Below, piece after piece: positions 36,167 through 45,422 of a stretch of 64,000 nucleotides of DNA (position 1 is its first letter; every line of letters starts with the position of its first letter). A program made the position numbers and the translations under genes. This DNA comes from UBA2365 sp964594045 (GTDB lineage: Bacteria; Bacteroidota; Bacteroidia; Chitinophagales; Saprospiraceae): NCBI GenBank assembly GCA_964594045.1, contig CAZQKR010000002.1, positions 62,001 to 126,000 of the forward strand. The letters run 5' to 3'. The notes beneath the pieces are model-generated. The model did no database searches and was not told the origin of the DNA. It was given only the letters and a program-made list of their open reading frames with translations.

Positions 36167-37411
36167 ATGAACGCACACATCATCGCAATCGGGGACGAAT
36201 TGCTGATCGGTCAGGTGATCAATACCAATGCAGCCTGGCTGGGTGAAAAACTGACGGAGATCGGGATACAAGTAGCCAAAATGCTGGTCATTCCCGACGA
36301 GGAATCTGCGATCGTTCACCAACTGGAACAATCCTGCGCTGAAGCTTCCATCGTGATTGTCAGCGGAGGCCTGGGACCTACCAAAGATGATATCACCAAA
36401 ACTGCCATCTGCCGTTTTCTGGGTTCTTCCATGGTGTTCAATGAGGATGTGCATCAGCTGATACTGAATTATCTCCATCGTCAGGGTCGTGAACCCAATC
36501 CATTGATCCGGGAGCATTGCTATTTTCCGAAAGAGACTGTCTTTCTCAAAAACAATATGGGAACAGCTCCGGGAATGGCTTACAGGTATAAGGACGCTTT
36601 GATCATTTCTGTGCCCGGTGTTCCCTATGAGATGCGTTTTATCATGGAAAATGAAGGAATTGAACTGATCAAAGCACTGAATGACGGGCAGATCATCCTG
36701 AGCAAAACCATTTTGACCGCAGGTGAATTTGAAGCCCGGCTGGCGCACCGGATACAGGATATCACCGATGCCATGCCAACTCACATCTCCATCGCATTTT
36801 TGCCCAATATCAACCAGGTCAGGCTCAGGTTGACCGTTCGGGGTACCGATCAGGCGGGTATGGAAAAAGAACTGAACGAATTCGTCAACCGGATAGAAGA
36901 AAGGCTTGGCAATCAGGTCTTTGGTTATGGAAAAGAGTCCTTATCGGAGGTCACCGGTCAATTATTGCTCAAAAACGGGTTGACGGTCAGTACAGCAGAA
37001 AGCTGTACCGGAGGATTTTTGGCCCATAAGATCACGGAAATACCCGGATCTTCAGCATACTATTTCGGCAGCATCATATCCTATTCCAATGAACTGAAAA
37101 TGAATTTGCTGGATGTAAAAAAGGAAACGCTGGAAAGCTTTGGCGCAGTGAGCGAAGAAACCGTCCGCGAAATGGTTGCCGGACTGCTTGAAAAAACGGG
37201 TACGGATATTGCTGTAGCTGTTTCAGGAATTGCAGGACCGGATGGCGGAACGGATGAAAAGCCGGTTGGCACGATCTGGCTGGCATGTGGTAATCGCGGA
37301 AAAACGGTTGTAAAAAAGATCATACTGGCCAAGGATCGTCTGAAAAACATTGAGGGCGCTGCCATGCATGCATTGGATATGCTGAGGCATTTTATTTTGT
37401 CGGAATACTGA
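36167..37411 (+). CDS. cinA: CinA family nicotinamide-nucleotide amidohydrolase
   Basis: A 414-residue two-domain protein. The N-terminal MoCF-like domain (AHIIAIGDELLIGQVINTNA, VIVSGGLGPTKDDITK, VPGVPYEMRFIMEN) is linked to ADP-ribose/NADH hydrolysis in family members. The C-terminal CinA amidohydrolase domain (LTVSTAESCTGGFLAHKITE, SAYYFGSIISYSNELK, VAVSGIAGPDGGTDEKPVGT) deamidates nicotinamide mononucleotide for NAD recycling. The AESCTGG motif is intact. It stands alone after the HigBA module with its own likely -7 box 14 bases upstream. Confidence 0.96.
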   Translation: MNAHIIAIGDELLIGQVINTNAAWLGEKLTEIGIQVAKMLVIPDEESAIVHQLEQSCAEASIVIVSGGLGPTKDDITKTAICRFLGSSMVFNEDVHQLILNYLHRQGREPNPLIREHCYFPKETVFLKNNMGTAPGMAYRYKDALIISVPGVPYEMRFIMENEGIELIKALNDGQIILSKTILTAGEFEARLAHRIQDITDAMPTHISIAFLPNINQVRLRLTVRGTDQAGMEKELNEFVNRIEERLGNQVFGYGKESLSEVTGQLLLKNGLTVSTAESCTGGFLAHKITEIPGSSAYYFGSIISYSNELKMNLLDVKKETLESFGAVSEETVREMVAGLLEKTGTDIAVAVSGIAGPDGGTDEKPVGTIWLACGNRGKTVVKKIILAKDRLKNIEGAAMHALDMLRHFILSEY

Positions 37412-37463
37412 TTTGCTGTCATGATCGTCTTAAGGGTTCATCGTCGGAATTCGTAAGGTTGAA

Positions 37464-37493
37464 AGTCTTTTAGCCTATAGTCTTTTAGCCTAT
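37464..37493. repeat. Two-copy 15-bp tandem repeat
   Basis: AGTCTTTTAGCCTAT occurs twice in direct succession between cinA and the E2 gene. Nothing else stands out in this 250-bp gap. Confidence 0.7.
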
Positions 37494-37662
37494 AATGTAT
37501 TCCCGGTGTCAAAACCTCCATTTCAATGGCAAATTCAGAGACATTTGTTAGTGTACGCGCTGAAATCCTACAGACTAAAAGACTGATCAGCTAATCCGCT
37601 AAATAATTACCATAATTCAGCATATTCTTTTATTTTTGAAAATTAATACTTGAAATACTTCT

Positions 37663-38988
37663 ATGGCTAAAGTGGAATTGTTCATGCCCCAGATGGGCGA
37701 AGGTGTAATTGAAGCAACGATCCTCAAATGGTTGAAAAAACCGGGAGACAGGGTGGTTTATGACGAAACCCTGGTTGAGATCGCAACCGATAAAGTGGAC
37801 TCTGAGATCCCTTGTCCGGCTGACGGGATCCTGGTGGAACTGTTTTTTAATGAGCAGGATGTAGTCCCGGTCGGAACGGTCATGGCCATTATAGAAACAG
37901 ATGCAGCAGGGGTAGCTGAATCGGTTCCTGAAGAGAAAAAGCCGGAAACGAATATAACCTTGCCATCCCAAAATTCAGAAACATCTGTTACGGCAAATGT
38001 GAGGGCTGAAACCCAACCGTCCGGCACAGGTGAAGTTCATCACAAAGAAAGCTCATTCAGGTATTATTCTCCGTTGGTACTGAGCATAGCCAAAGCAGAA
38101 AACATTTCTTCAGCCGAATTGGAAAGCATCCTGGGAAGCGGCGAAAATCAACGTGTCATCAAAAGGGATATCTTACAATACCTGGAAGAAAAACGTGCGG
38201 GAAAAACCCGTCAGGCACAGGTGGAAACCCCGGTTTCTAACTTTACAACGGCTCCTGCACCAGTGATCTCCCGATCTGCTGATGTAGAGATCATCGAAAT
38301 GGACAGGATGCGGAAGCTCATCGCCGATTATATGGTGGAGTCCAAAAAAACAGCCCCTCATGTCACTTCAATCGTTGAGGCAGACGTGACCAACATCGTA
38401 CGTTGGAGACAAAAGAACAAGGATGCTTTTCTCAAAAAATACGGTCAGAATTTGACATTTACGCCCATTTTTATTCAGGCAATAGTCAGGGCGATCAAGG
38501 ATTTCCCCATGATCAATGTATCCGTTGAAGGTTCAAGGATACTCGTGAAAAAACAGATCAATATCGGCATGGCAACCGCATTGCCCTCGGGCAATCTGAT
38601 CGTTCCGGTGATTAAAAATGCAGATTTGCTCAGCCTTGCAGGCCTGGTCACTGCGGTCAATGATCTGGCAGAAAGAGCTAGGAACAATCAGCTCAAACCT
38701 GATGAGATCAAGGGTGGAACATATACTTTGACCAATCTGGGTAGTTTCGGCAACCTGATCGGCACTCCGATCATCAACCAGCCTGAAGTTGCGATCATGG
38801 CAACGGGTGCCATTAAAAAGAAACCTGTTGTAATGGAAACAGAGGCCGGCGACGTGATCGCCATCCGTCAAATGATGTATCTTTCCCATGCCTATGACCA
38901 CCGGGTAGTGGATGGTTATTTAGGCGGTTCCTTTGTGAAAAGGGTCAGCGAATACCTGGAAAATTTTGATGTGGATCAGGCAATATAA
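37663..38988 (+). CDS. 2-oxo acid dehydrogenase E2 (dihydrolipoamide acyltransferase)
   Basis: Core acyltransferase of a pyruvate, 2-oxoglutarate or branched-chain 2-oxoacid dehydrogenase. One lipoyl domain at the N-terminus carries the lipoylated Lys44 in ATDKVDSEIPCP. A linker follows, then a peripheral-subunit-binding domain (YYSPLVLSIAKAENISSAEL, RVIKRDILQYLEEK) at about 130-180. The catalytic domain ends with HAYDHRVVDGYLGG, where His413 and Asp417 form the HxxxDG active site. The TDKVDSEI lipoyl context and single lipoyl domain fit the branched-chain or generic Bacteroidota type; the exact acyl group is not certain. E1 and E3 genes are absent from the window. Confidence 0.94.
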   Translation: MAKVELFMPQMGEGVIEATILKWLKKPGDRVVYDETLVEIATDKVDSEIPCPADGILVELFFNEQDVVPVGTVMAIIETDAAGVAESVPEEKKPETNITLPSQNSETSVTANVRAETQPSGTGEVHHKESSFRYYSPLVLSIAKAENISSAELESILGSGENQRVIKRDILQYLEEKRAGKTRQAQVETPVSNFTTAPAPVISRSADVEIIEMDRMRKLIADYMVESKKTAPHVTSIVEADVTNIVRWRQKNKDAFLKKYGQNLTFTPIFIQAIVRAIKDFPMINVSVEGSRILVKKQINIGMATALPSGNLIVPVIKNADLLSLAGLVTAVNDLAERARNNQLKPDEIKGGTYTLTNLGSFGNLIGTPIINQPEVAIMATGAIKKKPVVMETEAGDVIAIRQMMYLSHAYDHRVVDGYLGGSFVKRVSEYLENFDVDQAI

Positions 38989-39179
38989 TTGATCTTCAGG
39001 TGATCAATTTATAATTTTTATTCAACTTTTTTCAACTGATCTGATTCGACCTGCAAAATTTGATTAAATTTCGCTGCAAACTGAAATTTTCTGTTTCAAC
39101 AATGCGACGGCGTTTTGAAACGGATAACGGTTCTTAAATTTGGCATCAATACCTCTAAAACTAAATCGTTAACAGCCAG

Positions 39180-41477
39180 ATGGATAGAAATATGATCATA
39201 AAGCCCGTTCACCGGACGTTGTTATTATTATTGTCAGCTATCCTGATGACAAACATTTCCGCTTTTGGCCAGACTTATGAAAAAATCGCGGATGTTTATT
39301 ACAACAATGACAAATTTTGCGAGTCCATTGAGTATTATGATACTCATCTGAGCAGGTTCTCAGACAGGAATGCACTGATGAAAAGAGGTCGCGCACATTT
39401 TCATTGCGGAGACCTCAACCAGGCCATAAGCGATTTTGAAAACGCGCGCCTGCTGGGTTATTCCAAAACGGATATCCATTATTACCTGGCAAAATCACAC
39501 CATCTGAAAGGAGATTATGAAAATGCCATTGAATATTACAAGAGCTATATGGCGCAGGTTTATAGCAATTCCAGGGCGAGAAAACTCATTGCAGATGAAA
39601 TAAAACGCTGCGTGAGCGCTATCAATCTGCAATATCTCCCTTCAGAAAATGATCTGGAAAATCTTGGCAATCAGATCAATACAAGCGTTTCAGAAATAAG
39701 ACTGATCCAAAGCCCTGCAATTGAAAACAGGTATTATTTCACTAAAAGCGAAACTTCAGACAGCAGGAAGAGCCGGATCATGCAATTCACTGTCGAAGAA
39801 GAAGGCATTGACGGGCCGGTAACAGTCAACCCAAATCACGATTATTACAATGAAATTTTGCTGGCCATCTCACAGGATGCACAAAAACTTTATTTTCAGA
39901 GGGAAGATTTAAAATCAGGTCAGTTCAGTGTTTTTATCAATGAATTTGATCCTGATACACCACCCCTGGAAAAAGTCAGTTTGTTTTCAAGTCCTGTCCA
40001 CCTTGAAAATGGAGACCAGGACCTGTATGTGGTCAATGATTCCACTTACTTATTCGCCAGTAAGTCATATCCCGGTTTTGGCGGATATGATCTGTTTGTA
40101 ACGGGTATAAGAAAAGAAAGCTGGTTTGTCCCGGTCAATCTCGGTCCGGCAGTGAATACCCCTTTCGATGAAATATGCCCGGACCTTTCTCCTGATGGAA
40201 AACAGCTCTATTTCAGTTCCAATCGTTTGGAATCCATTGGAGGATTTGATGTTTTCGCATCCAACTACAATTCCAGTTTTTTTGACTGGACGATCCCGGT
40301 CAACCTTGGAATTCCATTGAATTCACCTGGCAACGATCTGCACTTTACTCTTTCAGAAGATGGGATTTCAGGATTTTTGAGCTCCAACCGGAAAACAGAT
40401 GGATTTGGTGGTTATGACCTGTACAGATTTTATTTCAAAAAACCGTTCTTTGACCCGGTTGAGGTATTTTTGGATCCGGCCGAAGACCTTGTATTTATTG
40501 ATGTAGCCAATCTTCAGAAGATGTCCGTTCCGGTGAATCATAAACATGGGGAAAAAAAGCTTCCCGCTAAACAAGAAGAAGACAATGACATCATAGTTAT
40601 CGAGGAAATCCCTCCTAAATCACTGGAAAAAACTGATTCCACAATCTTACAATCAGCTGGTTTTGAAGAGAAGATCATTGCGACGAGTAACATGGAAATG
40701 GTGAACCGCCCACAGCCAGCAGCAAATAAAATATTCTTAAAACCCATCTATTATTCTGAGGGTATCGAAGCTTCTGAAAATAAACTGAACAGCGAATTGC
40801 TTTCCAATATTGCAGATGTCATGAACAAATATCCCTCATCTTCCATTTTGCTGACAGTGCATTGCAGTAAAAGCAGCCTTCCGGTCATTGATCTTATGGT
40901 TACGCTGAATATTACCGGAGGAATAGAAACCTTTTTAAACGGAAAAGGAATTGCACTGGAAAGAATAAGTGTTTTGTCGGTTGGCTCATCCCTGCCGCTG
41001 GCGAGGCCTGATGTCAGCGACAGGCTTAAATCAGCTTCAAGACGATTTAATAACAGGATTGATATCCAGTTGTTTGACCTTCCCGGTGATTCAGGCGTGA
41101 TCATCGAAAAACCTTTCGTGGTCAATCACCTGAAGGACGAAACCTGGGAGATCTATCAGAGCGTGGTACAGGGCCTGAGTTATAAAATCCTGTACAGTAT
41201 GACCTATGACACACCTGAAAAGCTCAATTATCTAAGTATGATCCAGGATTGCACGATTGAAAAAAATCCTGCGGATGATAGTTATAGAATTTTCTCCGGC
41301 CTGTATACAAAATTTGCCTCCGCTAAAGAAGCCAAAGAATTGCTGGAAGAAGAGACCGGGATCCACCTGGCCATCATTCCCATGATCAATGGCAGGGAAA
41401 TTCCGGAAAAAGGCCTTGCTGATGCTGCAAAAAAATATCCGGACCTGGAAAATTATATCGCTACACTAAAAAGGTGA
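39180..41477 (+). CDS. TPR/PD40 envelope protein with divergent OmpA-like and SPOR-like ends
   Basis: A 765-residue exported protein (signal to about residue 30, SAFGQ). TPR-type repeats lie at about 30-140 (KFCESIEYYDTHLSRFSDRN, DYENAIEYYKSYMAQ). A PD40 beta-propeller follows at about 200-430 (FDEICPDLSPDGKQLYFSSN, GYDLFVTGIRKESWFVPVNL). An OmpA-like domain at about 520-650 is degenerate: the usual TD pair that binds diaminopimelate reads VHCSKSS, although the final NNRIDIQLF resembles the NRRVEI end. The last 95 residues look SPOR-like (YRIFSGLYTKFASAKEAKEL). PorE-type proteins with TPR, propeller and OmpA domains link the T9SS to peptidoglycan; this may be a relative with changed binding. 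Confidence 0.82.
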   Translation: MDRNMIIKPVHRTLLLLLSAILMTNISAFGQTYEKIADVYYNNDKFCESIEYYDTHLSRFSDRNALMKRGRAHFHCGDLNQAISDFENARLLGYSKTDIHYYLAKSHHLKGDYENAIEYYKSYMAQVYSNSRARKLIADEIKRCVSAINLQYLPSENDLENLGNQINTSVSEIRLIQSPAIENRYYFTKSETSDSRKSRIMQFTVEEEGIDGPVTVNPNHDYYNEILLAISQDAQKLYFQREDLKSGQFSVFINEFDPDTPPLEKVSLFSSPVHLENGDQDLYVVNDSTYLFASKSYPGFGGYDLFVTGIRKESWFVPVNLGPAVNTPFDEICPDLSPDGKQLYFSSNRLESIGGFDVFASNYNSSFFDWTIPVNLGIPLNSPGNDLHFTLSEDGISGFLSSNRKTDGFGGYDLYRFYFKKPFFDPVEVFLDPAEDLVFIDVANLQKMSVPVNHKHGEKKLPAKQEEDNDIIVIEEIPPKSLEKTDSTILQSAGFEEKIIATSNMEMVNRPQPAANKIFLKPIYYSEGIEASENKLNSELLSNIADVMNKYPSSSILLTVHCSKSSLPVIDLMVTLNITGGIETFLNGKGIALERISVLSVGSSLPLARPDVSDRLKSASRRFNNRIDIQLFDLPGDSGVIIEKPFVVNHLKDETWEIYQSVVQGLSYKILYSMTYDTPEKLNYLSMIQDCTIEKNPADDSYRIFSGLYTKFASAKEAKELLEEETGIHLAIIPMINGREIPEKGLADAAKKYPDLENYIATLKR

Positions 41478-41560
41478 TCTTTGGATATTTTGGTGTGAAT
41501 TATCTTGATGCACAGATAATAGGGCTAATACACTCCATTTTTTCAAACTTGATCAGTCAT

Positions 41561-42625
41561 TTATTTTTTTTCCTTATTCTTCTGCTTTTTGCCGGTATTT
41601 TTTCCAGATGAACTGGTATTTATGGCTTCCAGTGCTTTTTTTGCATCCTCATAACCCGGTGACAATCTCAGAGCCTGTTCATAGTCCAGCTTTGCATTTT
41701 TAAGATCACCCAGCGCTTCATTGGATATACCGCGATAATAATACCCTAACGGATTGGTCAGCTCTTTTTTGACATACAGGTTGAAATACTCTCTGGCCTG
41801 TCTGGCTGAATCCTGTTCCATAAACAACAAACCTGTATTCAGATAGGCATCCGTATATTGCGGATCAAGCTCGTTGATACTGCGGTAAATACTGATCGCT
41901 TCAGGGATATTACCATGGTTTTGCAGATAATACGCTTTTGCATGCAGGGCTTCCACACTTTCCGGATCCATCAGGACAGCCCTTTCATAATAAGTAAGGG
42001 CCTTGGGATCGTTTTCAGACTCGTAAATGGTCCCAAGTAAAAGCCAGCCATCTATCAGCTGCGGATCAAACTCTACCGCAGTCTGGAATGAGTTTTTCGC
42101 CCGTTCGATATCACCCATTGCCCTGAAATTCATACCCAGCATAAAGAAAGCTTCCGGTTCTGTCCTATCGACCCCTAAAACTTCATTACAGGTATAAATG
42201 GATTTGTCGTACTTTTTTAATATATACTGAAATTCAGCCAGTTTCAACAAACTGGGTACTCTTTTCGGATGAAGGGAAACCACTTTTTCCATTGTCTTCA
42301 ACGCGTAATGGGACTTGTAATAATCCATATAAACATCTGCCAGCAGGTGATAATATTCCGGCTTTAGAGAATCTATTTTCTGGGCAGCGCCAAGATCGTC
42401 CAAAGCTTCATCATAAGCGCCGTGCTGGTAATACAATTCAGCTCTTTGAAAGAGCAGCTCAGGATTTTTGGGATCTTCCCTGATCATTTCAGTCAGGTCC
42501 ATCAATGCCTGGTCCTCAATTTTGCCATCGCCCTTTTCTCCTTTATTTTCTTTTGAGCCACAGGCAACGATGATCAGGGATAATAGAAAGAAAAAGAAAA
42601 TGTACAATAAACCTGTAAATCGCAT
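41561..42625 (-). CDS. TPR-repeat lipoprotein
   Basis: A 354-residue lipoprotein (hydrophobic MRFTGLLYIFFFF start, lipobox IVAC, Cys22). About eight tetratricopeptide repeats run from residue 45 to 330, for example NPELLFQRAELYYQHGAYDE, PEAFFMLGMNFRAMGDIERA and NPLGYYYRGISNEALGDLKN. A lysine-rich tail (GKNTGKKQKNKEKK) closes the chain. It should act as a scaffold for protein complexes on the periplasmic face or the surface. It converges with the TPR/PD40 gene, with 83 bases between the stops. Confidence 0.9.
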   Translation of the reverse strand: MRFTGLLYIFFFFLLSLIIVACGSKENKGEKGDGKIEDQALMDLTEMIREDPKNPELLFQRAELYYQHGAYDEALDDLGAAQKIDSLKPEYYHLLADVYMDYYKSHYALKTMEKVVSLHPKRVPSLLKLAEFQYILKKYDKSIYTCNEVLGVDRTEPEAFFMLGMNFRAMGDIERAKNSFQTAVEFDPQLIDGWLLLGTIYESENDPKALTYYERAVLMDPESVEALHAKAYYLQNHGNIPEAISIYRSINELDPQYTDAYLNTGLLFMEQDSARQAREYFNLYVKKELTNPLGYYYRGISNEALGDLKNAKLDYEQALRLSPGYEDAKKALEAINTSSSGKNTGKKQKNKEKK

Positions 42626-42967
42626 ATATGGATGTATTTTGCTGCAAAAAAAAGAAAAATTGTCCTTTTGCCCTAATCAACAGCGTTTTTTACCATATTA
42701 TTATGCACTTAAAACTGTTTATTTTTCAGATGATGATCCAGTTGGCCTTCTGATCAGCATTACAAAATAACTTATCCCGGACGACTTGCTCTGGATGGTA
42801 TCAAACGCATTGAAAATGAAAAAAGCCATGATTCTATCAAATCTCCAGGACCATATATCTGGTTTCTAAAAAAACTCCTGGATCCATGGAAAAAACCTTT
42901 ATTGCAGATCCTTAATTTCAGGGACTTGCAGTTAAACAAATCAATACAGATCTTTTTGTTGATATGC
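42626..42967. other. Intergenic stretch without recognisable gene
   Basis: About 340 bases upstream of the TPR lipoprotein. A 65-codon minus-strand frame at 42772-42969 has no recognisable protein features. I see no promoter of good quality. Confidence 0.5.
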
Positions 42968-42999
42968 AAAAAAAAAGCACCCTTTTCAGGATGCTTTTC
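42968..42999 (-). terminator. Terminator of the DUF937 gene
   Basis: On the minus strand AAAAGCATCC-tgaaaa-GGGTGCTTTT continues into a run of T, an intrinsic terminator 17 bases after the DUF937 stop. Confidence 0.85.
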
Positions 43000-43015
43000 A
43001 TTTCAATGACATAAA

Positions 43016-43639
43016 CTATTTTTTTCTAAACAAACCACCCAGGATCTTCATGCCCATATTGAGCAATTGACCTTTCCCGCTGCTTTGTTTACCTGATTGT
43101 CCCTGAAGGAAAATATCCAGCAAAGATCCCATTGTATTACCACCAGATTGCTGATTCTGGATCGACCCGGTCAGCATTTCCAGTAATCCGCCTGCATCCA
43201 ATCCGCCGGAAGATTTTTGCTTTCCAAGCGCGCCCAGTACGATTGGGGCCAGTTTGGCGAGCAAACTGCCGGCTGACTGCTTGTCCAATCCTGCTTTTTT
43301 GCCCAGCATATCAATTGCAGAGCTTTTTTTGTTGCCCAGCAAGTGACCCAGTATACCTTCACCATTGGTTGTCTTAGGGGACAAATTGGCTGAACCGGAT
43401 AGATAACCCATGACATCGTCCAGAATACTTCCGTCATGATCCCTGTCCAACGCGCTTGCAAATGCGTTTGCAGAACCCGAATTACTTCCGTTTTTTTGTA
43501 CTGCATTCAGTAAAATACCAATAGCACCTTCCGCTGCTGCACTTGTTTTTTTCTTGTCACCGATGCCAGCCTGTTGTCCAAGTTGGGCCAGCACATCGTC
43601 TGTCAAACTCCCTTTGATGATGTCAATTAAATCTGCCAT
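43016..43639 (-). CDS. DUF937 domain protein
   Basis: A 207-residue soluble protein starting at MADLIDIIKGSLTDDVLAQL, where a short hydrophilic helix domain (AAEGAIGILLNAVQKNG) and LDRDHDGSILDDVMGYLSG give the DUF937 fold. GILGHLLGNKKSSAIDML and LAKLAPIVLGALGKQKSSGG follow, and it ends in Gly/Ser/Gln-rich linkers with MGMKILGGLFRKK. The family is common and uncharacterised. The upstream frame to 43852 crosses the promoter of the divergent gene and is rejected. LDRDHDGSI resembles a calcium loop. Confidence 0.9.
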   Translation of the reverse strand: MADLIDIIKGSLTDDVLAQLGQQAGIGDKKKTSAAAEGAIGILLNAVQKNGSNSGSANAFASALDRDHDGSILDDVMGYLSGSANLSPKTTNGEGILGHLLGNKKSSAIDMLGKKAGLDKQSAGSLLAKLAPIVLGALGKQKSSGGLDAGGLLEMLTGSIQNQQSGGNTMGSLLDIFLQGQSGKQSSGKGQLLNMGMKILGGLFRKK

Positions 43640-43744
43640 TTCTTTGTTTTTATTTGAATGATAATAGATTAAGACAAATGTATAATAAAAAACCGAAGTT
43701 TTCAGTTCACTATTCGACCTATTAAAATGTAATAAAATTGGCAT

Positions 43745-43771
43745 TATATTTGATTGTAATATGTATATTAC
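43745..43771 (+). promoter_or_regulatory. Promoter and palindrome of the glucosaminidase gene
   Basis: TATATTTG at 43745-43752 is a perfect -7 box, and GTAATAT-GT-ATATTAC at 43756-43771 is an inverted repeat right at the expected transcript start. No TTG is found at the usual distance upstream, so an activator may be needed. Position over the start would suit a repressor. Confidence 0.5.
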
Positions 43772-43797
43772 TAATTTATAACCAATTAATTGTACCA

Positions 43798-44631
43798 ATG
43801 CGATTTTTAACAGTTTTGATCTTTCTGCTGGCTCTTTCAACTGCACACGCACAGCTCAAGTTGGCGGAAGATTACATCAACACATACAAGGATATCGCCA
43901 TCTCGGAAATGCACCGCACCGGCATCCCTGCCAGCATTAAACTGGCTCAGGGAATCCTGGAATCCAATTTTGGTCAAAGTGAGCTCGCCGTCAACAGCAA
44001 CAACCATTTTGGCATTAAATGCCACAGCTCATGGCAAGGAGAAAAATACTACAAATACGATGATGAGTTTTGCCAGGAAGGCAACAAAAAAGAGAGTTGT
44101 TTCCGGGTGTATACCGATCCCGGCGAATCGTTTTACGACCATTCTGAATTCCTAAAAGCCAAAAGATACGCATTCCTTTACGAATATGACTCAAAAGACT
44201 ATGTGAACTGGGCTAACGGCTTGCTGAAAGCCGGATATGCTACCGACCCTCAATATGCCAATAAGCTCATTGGTATGATCGAAAAATATGAGCTCGACCG
44301 TTTTGATGAAAGCAATAACAGCTACCAGGATCTCATTGCAGATATTCCTCCTGCATTGAAAAAGAAGGACGACAGGAAACAGGATACGACCATTGCCCAA
44401 TCCCAGCCTTCCCGGGAAATGGAAGAAAAGGATGATTCAATTTTCAATATTTTTAAGAAGAAGAAGAAAACCTCAGGAAAAACGGATCAAAAAGATCCTG
44501 AAAACGAAAAAGAATCGATGGCTTATGTAGATAATTCAAGAAGAAATAAAACCAAGGCGACTCAAAGCGATGCATTCAACGACGATTCGGAATATCTTTT
44601 TGATGAGCCTTTAACACCAGTTGGTAAATAA
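43798..44631 (+). CDS. Peptidoglycan hydrolase with glucosaminidase domain
   Basis: A 277-residue secreted muralytic enzyme. Signal peptide MRFLTVLIFLLALSTAHAQ; glucosaminidase (FlgJ/GH73-like) domain at about 20-165 with IAISEMHRTGIPASIKLAQG, the catalytic Glu in ILESNFGQSELA, NNHFGIKCHSSWQGEKYY, FRVYTDPGESFYDHSEFL and YATDPQYANKLIGMIEKYEL. A basic, low-complexity tail follows (IFNIFKKKKKTSGK), with no LysM repeat. It should cut glycan strands of peptidoglycan in the periplasm. The frame opens upstream to 43738, but ATG at 43798 gives the signal peptide. Confidence 0.93.
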   Translation: MRFLTVLIFLLALSTAHAQLKLAEDYINTYKDIAISEMHRTGIPASIKLAQGILESNFGQSELAVNSNNHFGIKCHSSWQGEKYYKYDDEFCQEGNKKESCFRVYTDPGESFYDHSEFLKAKRYAFLYEYDSKDYVNWANGLLKAGYATDPQYANKLIGMIEKYELDRFDESNNSYQDLIADIPPALKKKDDRKQDTTIAQSQPSREMEEKDDSIFNIFKKKKKTSGKTDQKDPENEKESMAYVDNSRRNKTKATQSDAFNDDSEYLFDEPLTPVGK

Positions 44632-44693
44632 TCCCGGCCACATTTTTGACTCATGGCTAAAGGTTTTATATTTATTGCCAAAATTAGCGATCT

Positions 44694-45422
44694 ATGAAAG
44701 GTTCTATGTTCATATTACTGATATTTGCCGGCTTGGGCGTCCATGCACAAAGTTTCTTTTTCGGCCCCAAACTGGGCCCGACAGCCGGGTTCCAGCGTTG
44801 GGATAATTTTCAGCAATCTCCGATTTTTACCTATCACGGAGCATTTTTTATAGAATCCTATTCGAAGGAGAACTCGTTGAATTCGTTGTACGCCCAGGTG
44901 GGCTGGCACAACCGGGGAAGCGCATACCGCAATCAACGTCAATTCACCCTGGAAGGTGATCTGATCACGATCCCGACCAGGAATTTCCAGTTCAGCAACG
45001 CAGTCCTGGCTGTTGGAGGAAAAAGAAAACAGGAGATCTCCAAAAAAACCAACACATATTATTTCATAGGATTAAGGGGCGAGTACACTGTCATGACCAA
45101 CCTGCATAAATTTGAACAATTCAATCAATATTACAACAGTCCGTTTTACCCGGATGATTTTTTTGTGAAAAAACTGAACTACGGGGTTTCTGCCGGTGGC
45201 GGGATCGAATTCAAACACAGCAAATATGTCTGGAGTTTCATAGAAGTAGGTATACATCCTGATCTGAGCCGGCAATATGAACAACCACCTATCGGCAATG
45301 TGGTCAACCCATGGAACCCCAGTAGCCTGATGACCATACAGGAGCGGCGGATCAAAAACCTGACGCTGGAAATATCCTTCGGACTGAAATTTTTCCGTGA
45401 AGTGATCTATCTCAATTACTAA
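44694..45422 (+). CDS. Outer-membrane beta-barrel candidate
   Basis: A 242-residue exported protein (signal MKGSMFILLIFAGLGVHAQ). The rest alternates polar and hydrophobic residues in strands typical of small barrels (FFFGPKLGPTAGFQRW, SLYAQVGWHNRGSAYRNQ, NTYYFIGLRGEYTVMTNL, NYGVSAGGGIEFKHSKYV), and ends with a strand FGLKFFREVIYLNY whose aromatic pattern is like outer-membrane insertion signals. I do not recognise the family. It starts 62 bases after the glucosaminidase stop and overlaps the convergent MtfA-like gene by 11 bases at the 3' ends. Confidence 0.72.
   Translation: MKGSMFILLIFAGLGVHAQSFFFGPKLGPTAGFQRWDNFQQSPIFTYHGAFFIESYSKENSLNSLYAQVGWHNRGSAYRNQRQFTLEGDLITIPTRNFQFSNAVLAVGGKRKQEISKKTNTYYFIGLRGEYTVMTNLHKFEQFNQYYNSPFYPDDFFVKKLNYGVSAGGGIEFKHSKYVWSFIEVGIHPDLSRQYEQPPIGNVVNPWNPSSLMTIQERRIKNLTLEISFGLKFFREVIYLNY

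Noticed and set aside
42772..42969. 65-codon minus-strand frame upstream of the TPR lipoprotein
   Set aside because: It begins inside the terminator of the DUF937 gene and has no recognisable features.
43640..43852. N-terminal extension of the DUF937 protein
   Set aside because: It crosses the promoter and start of the divergent glucosaminidase gene; MADLIDIIKG at 43639 is the usual start.
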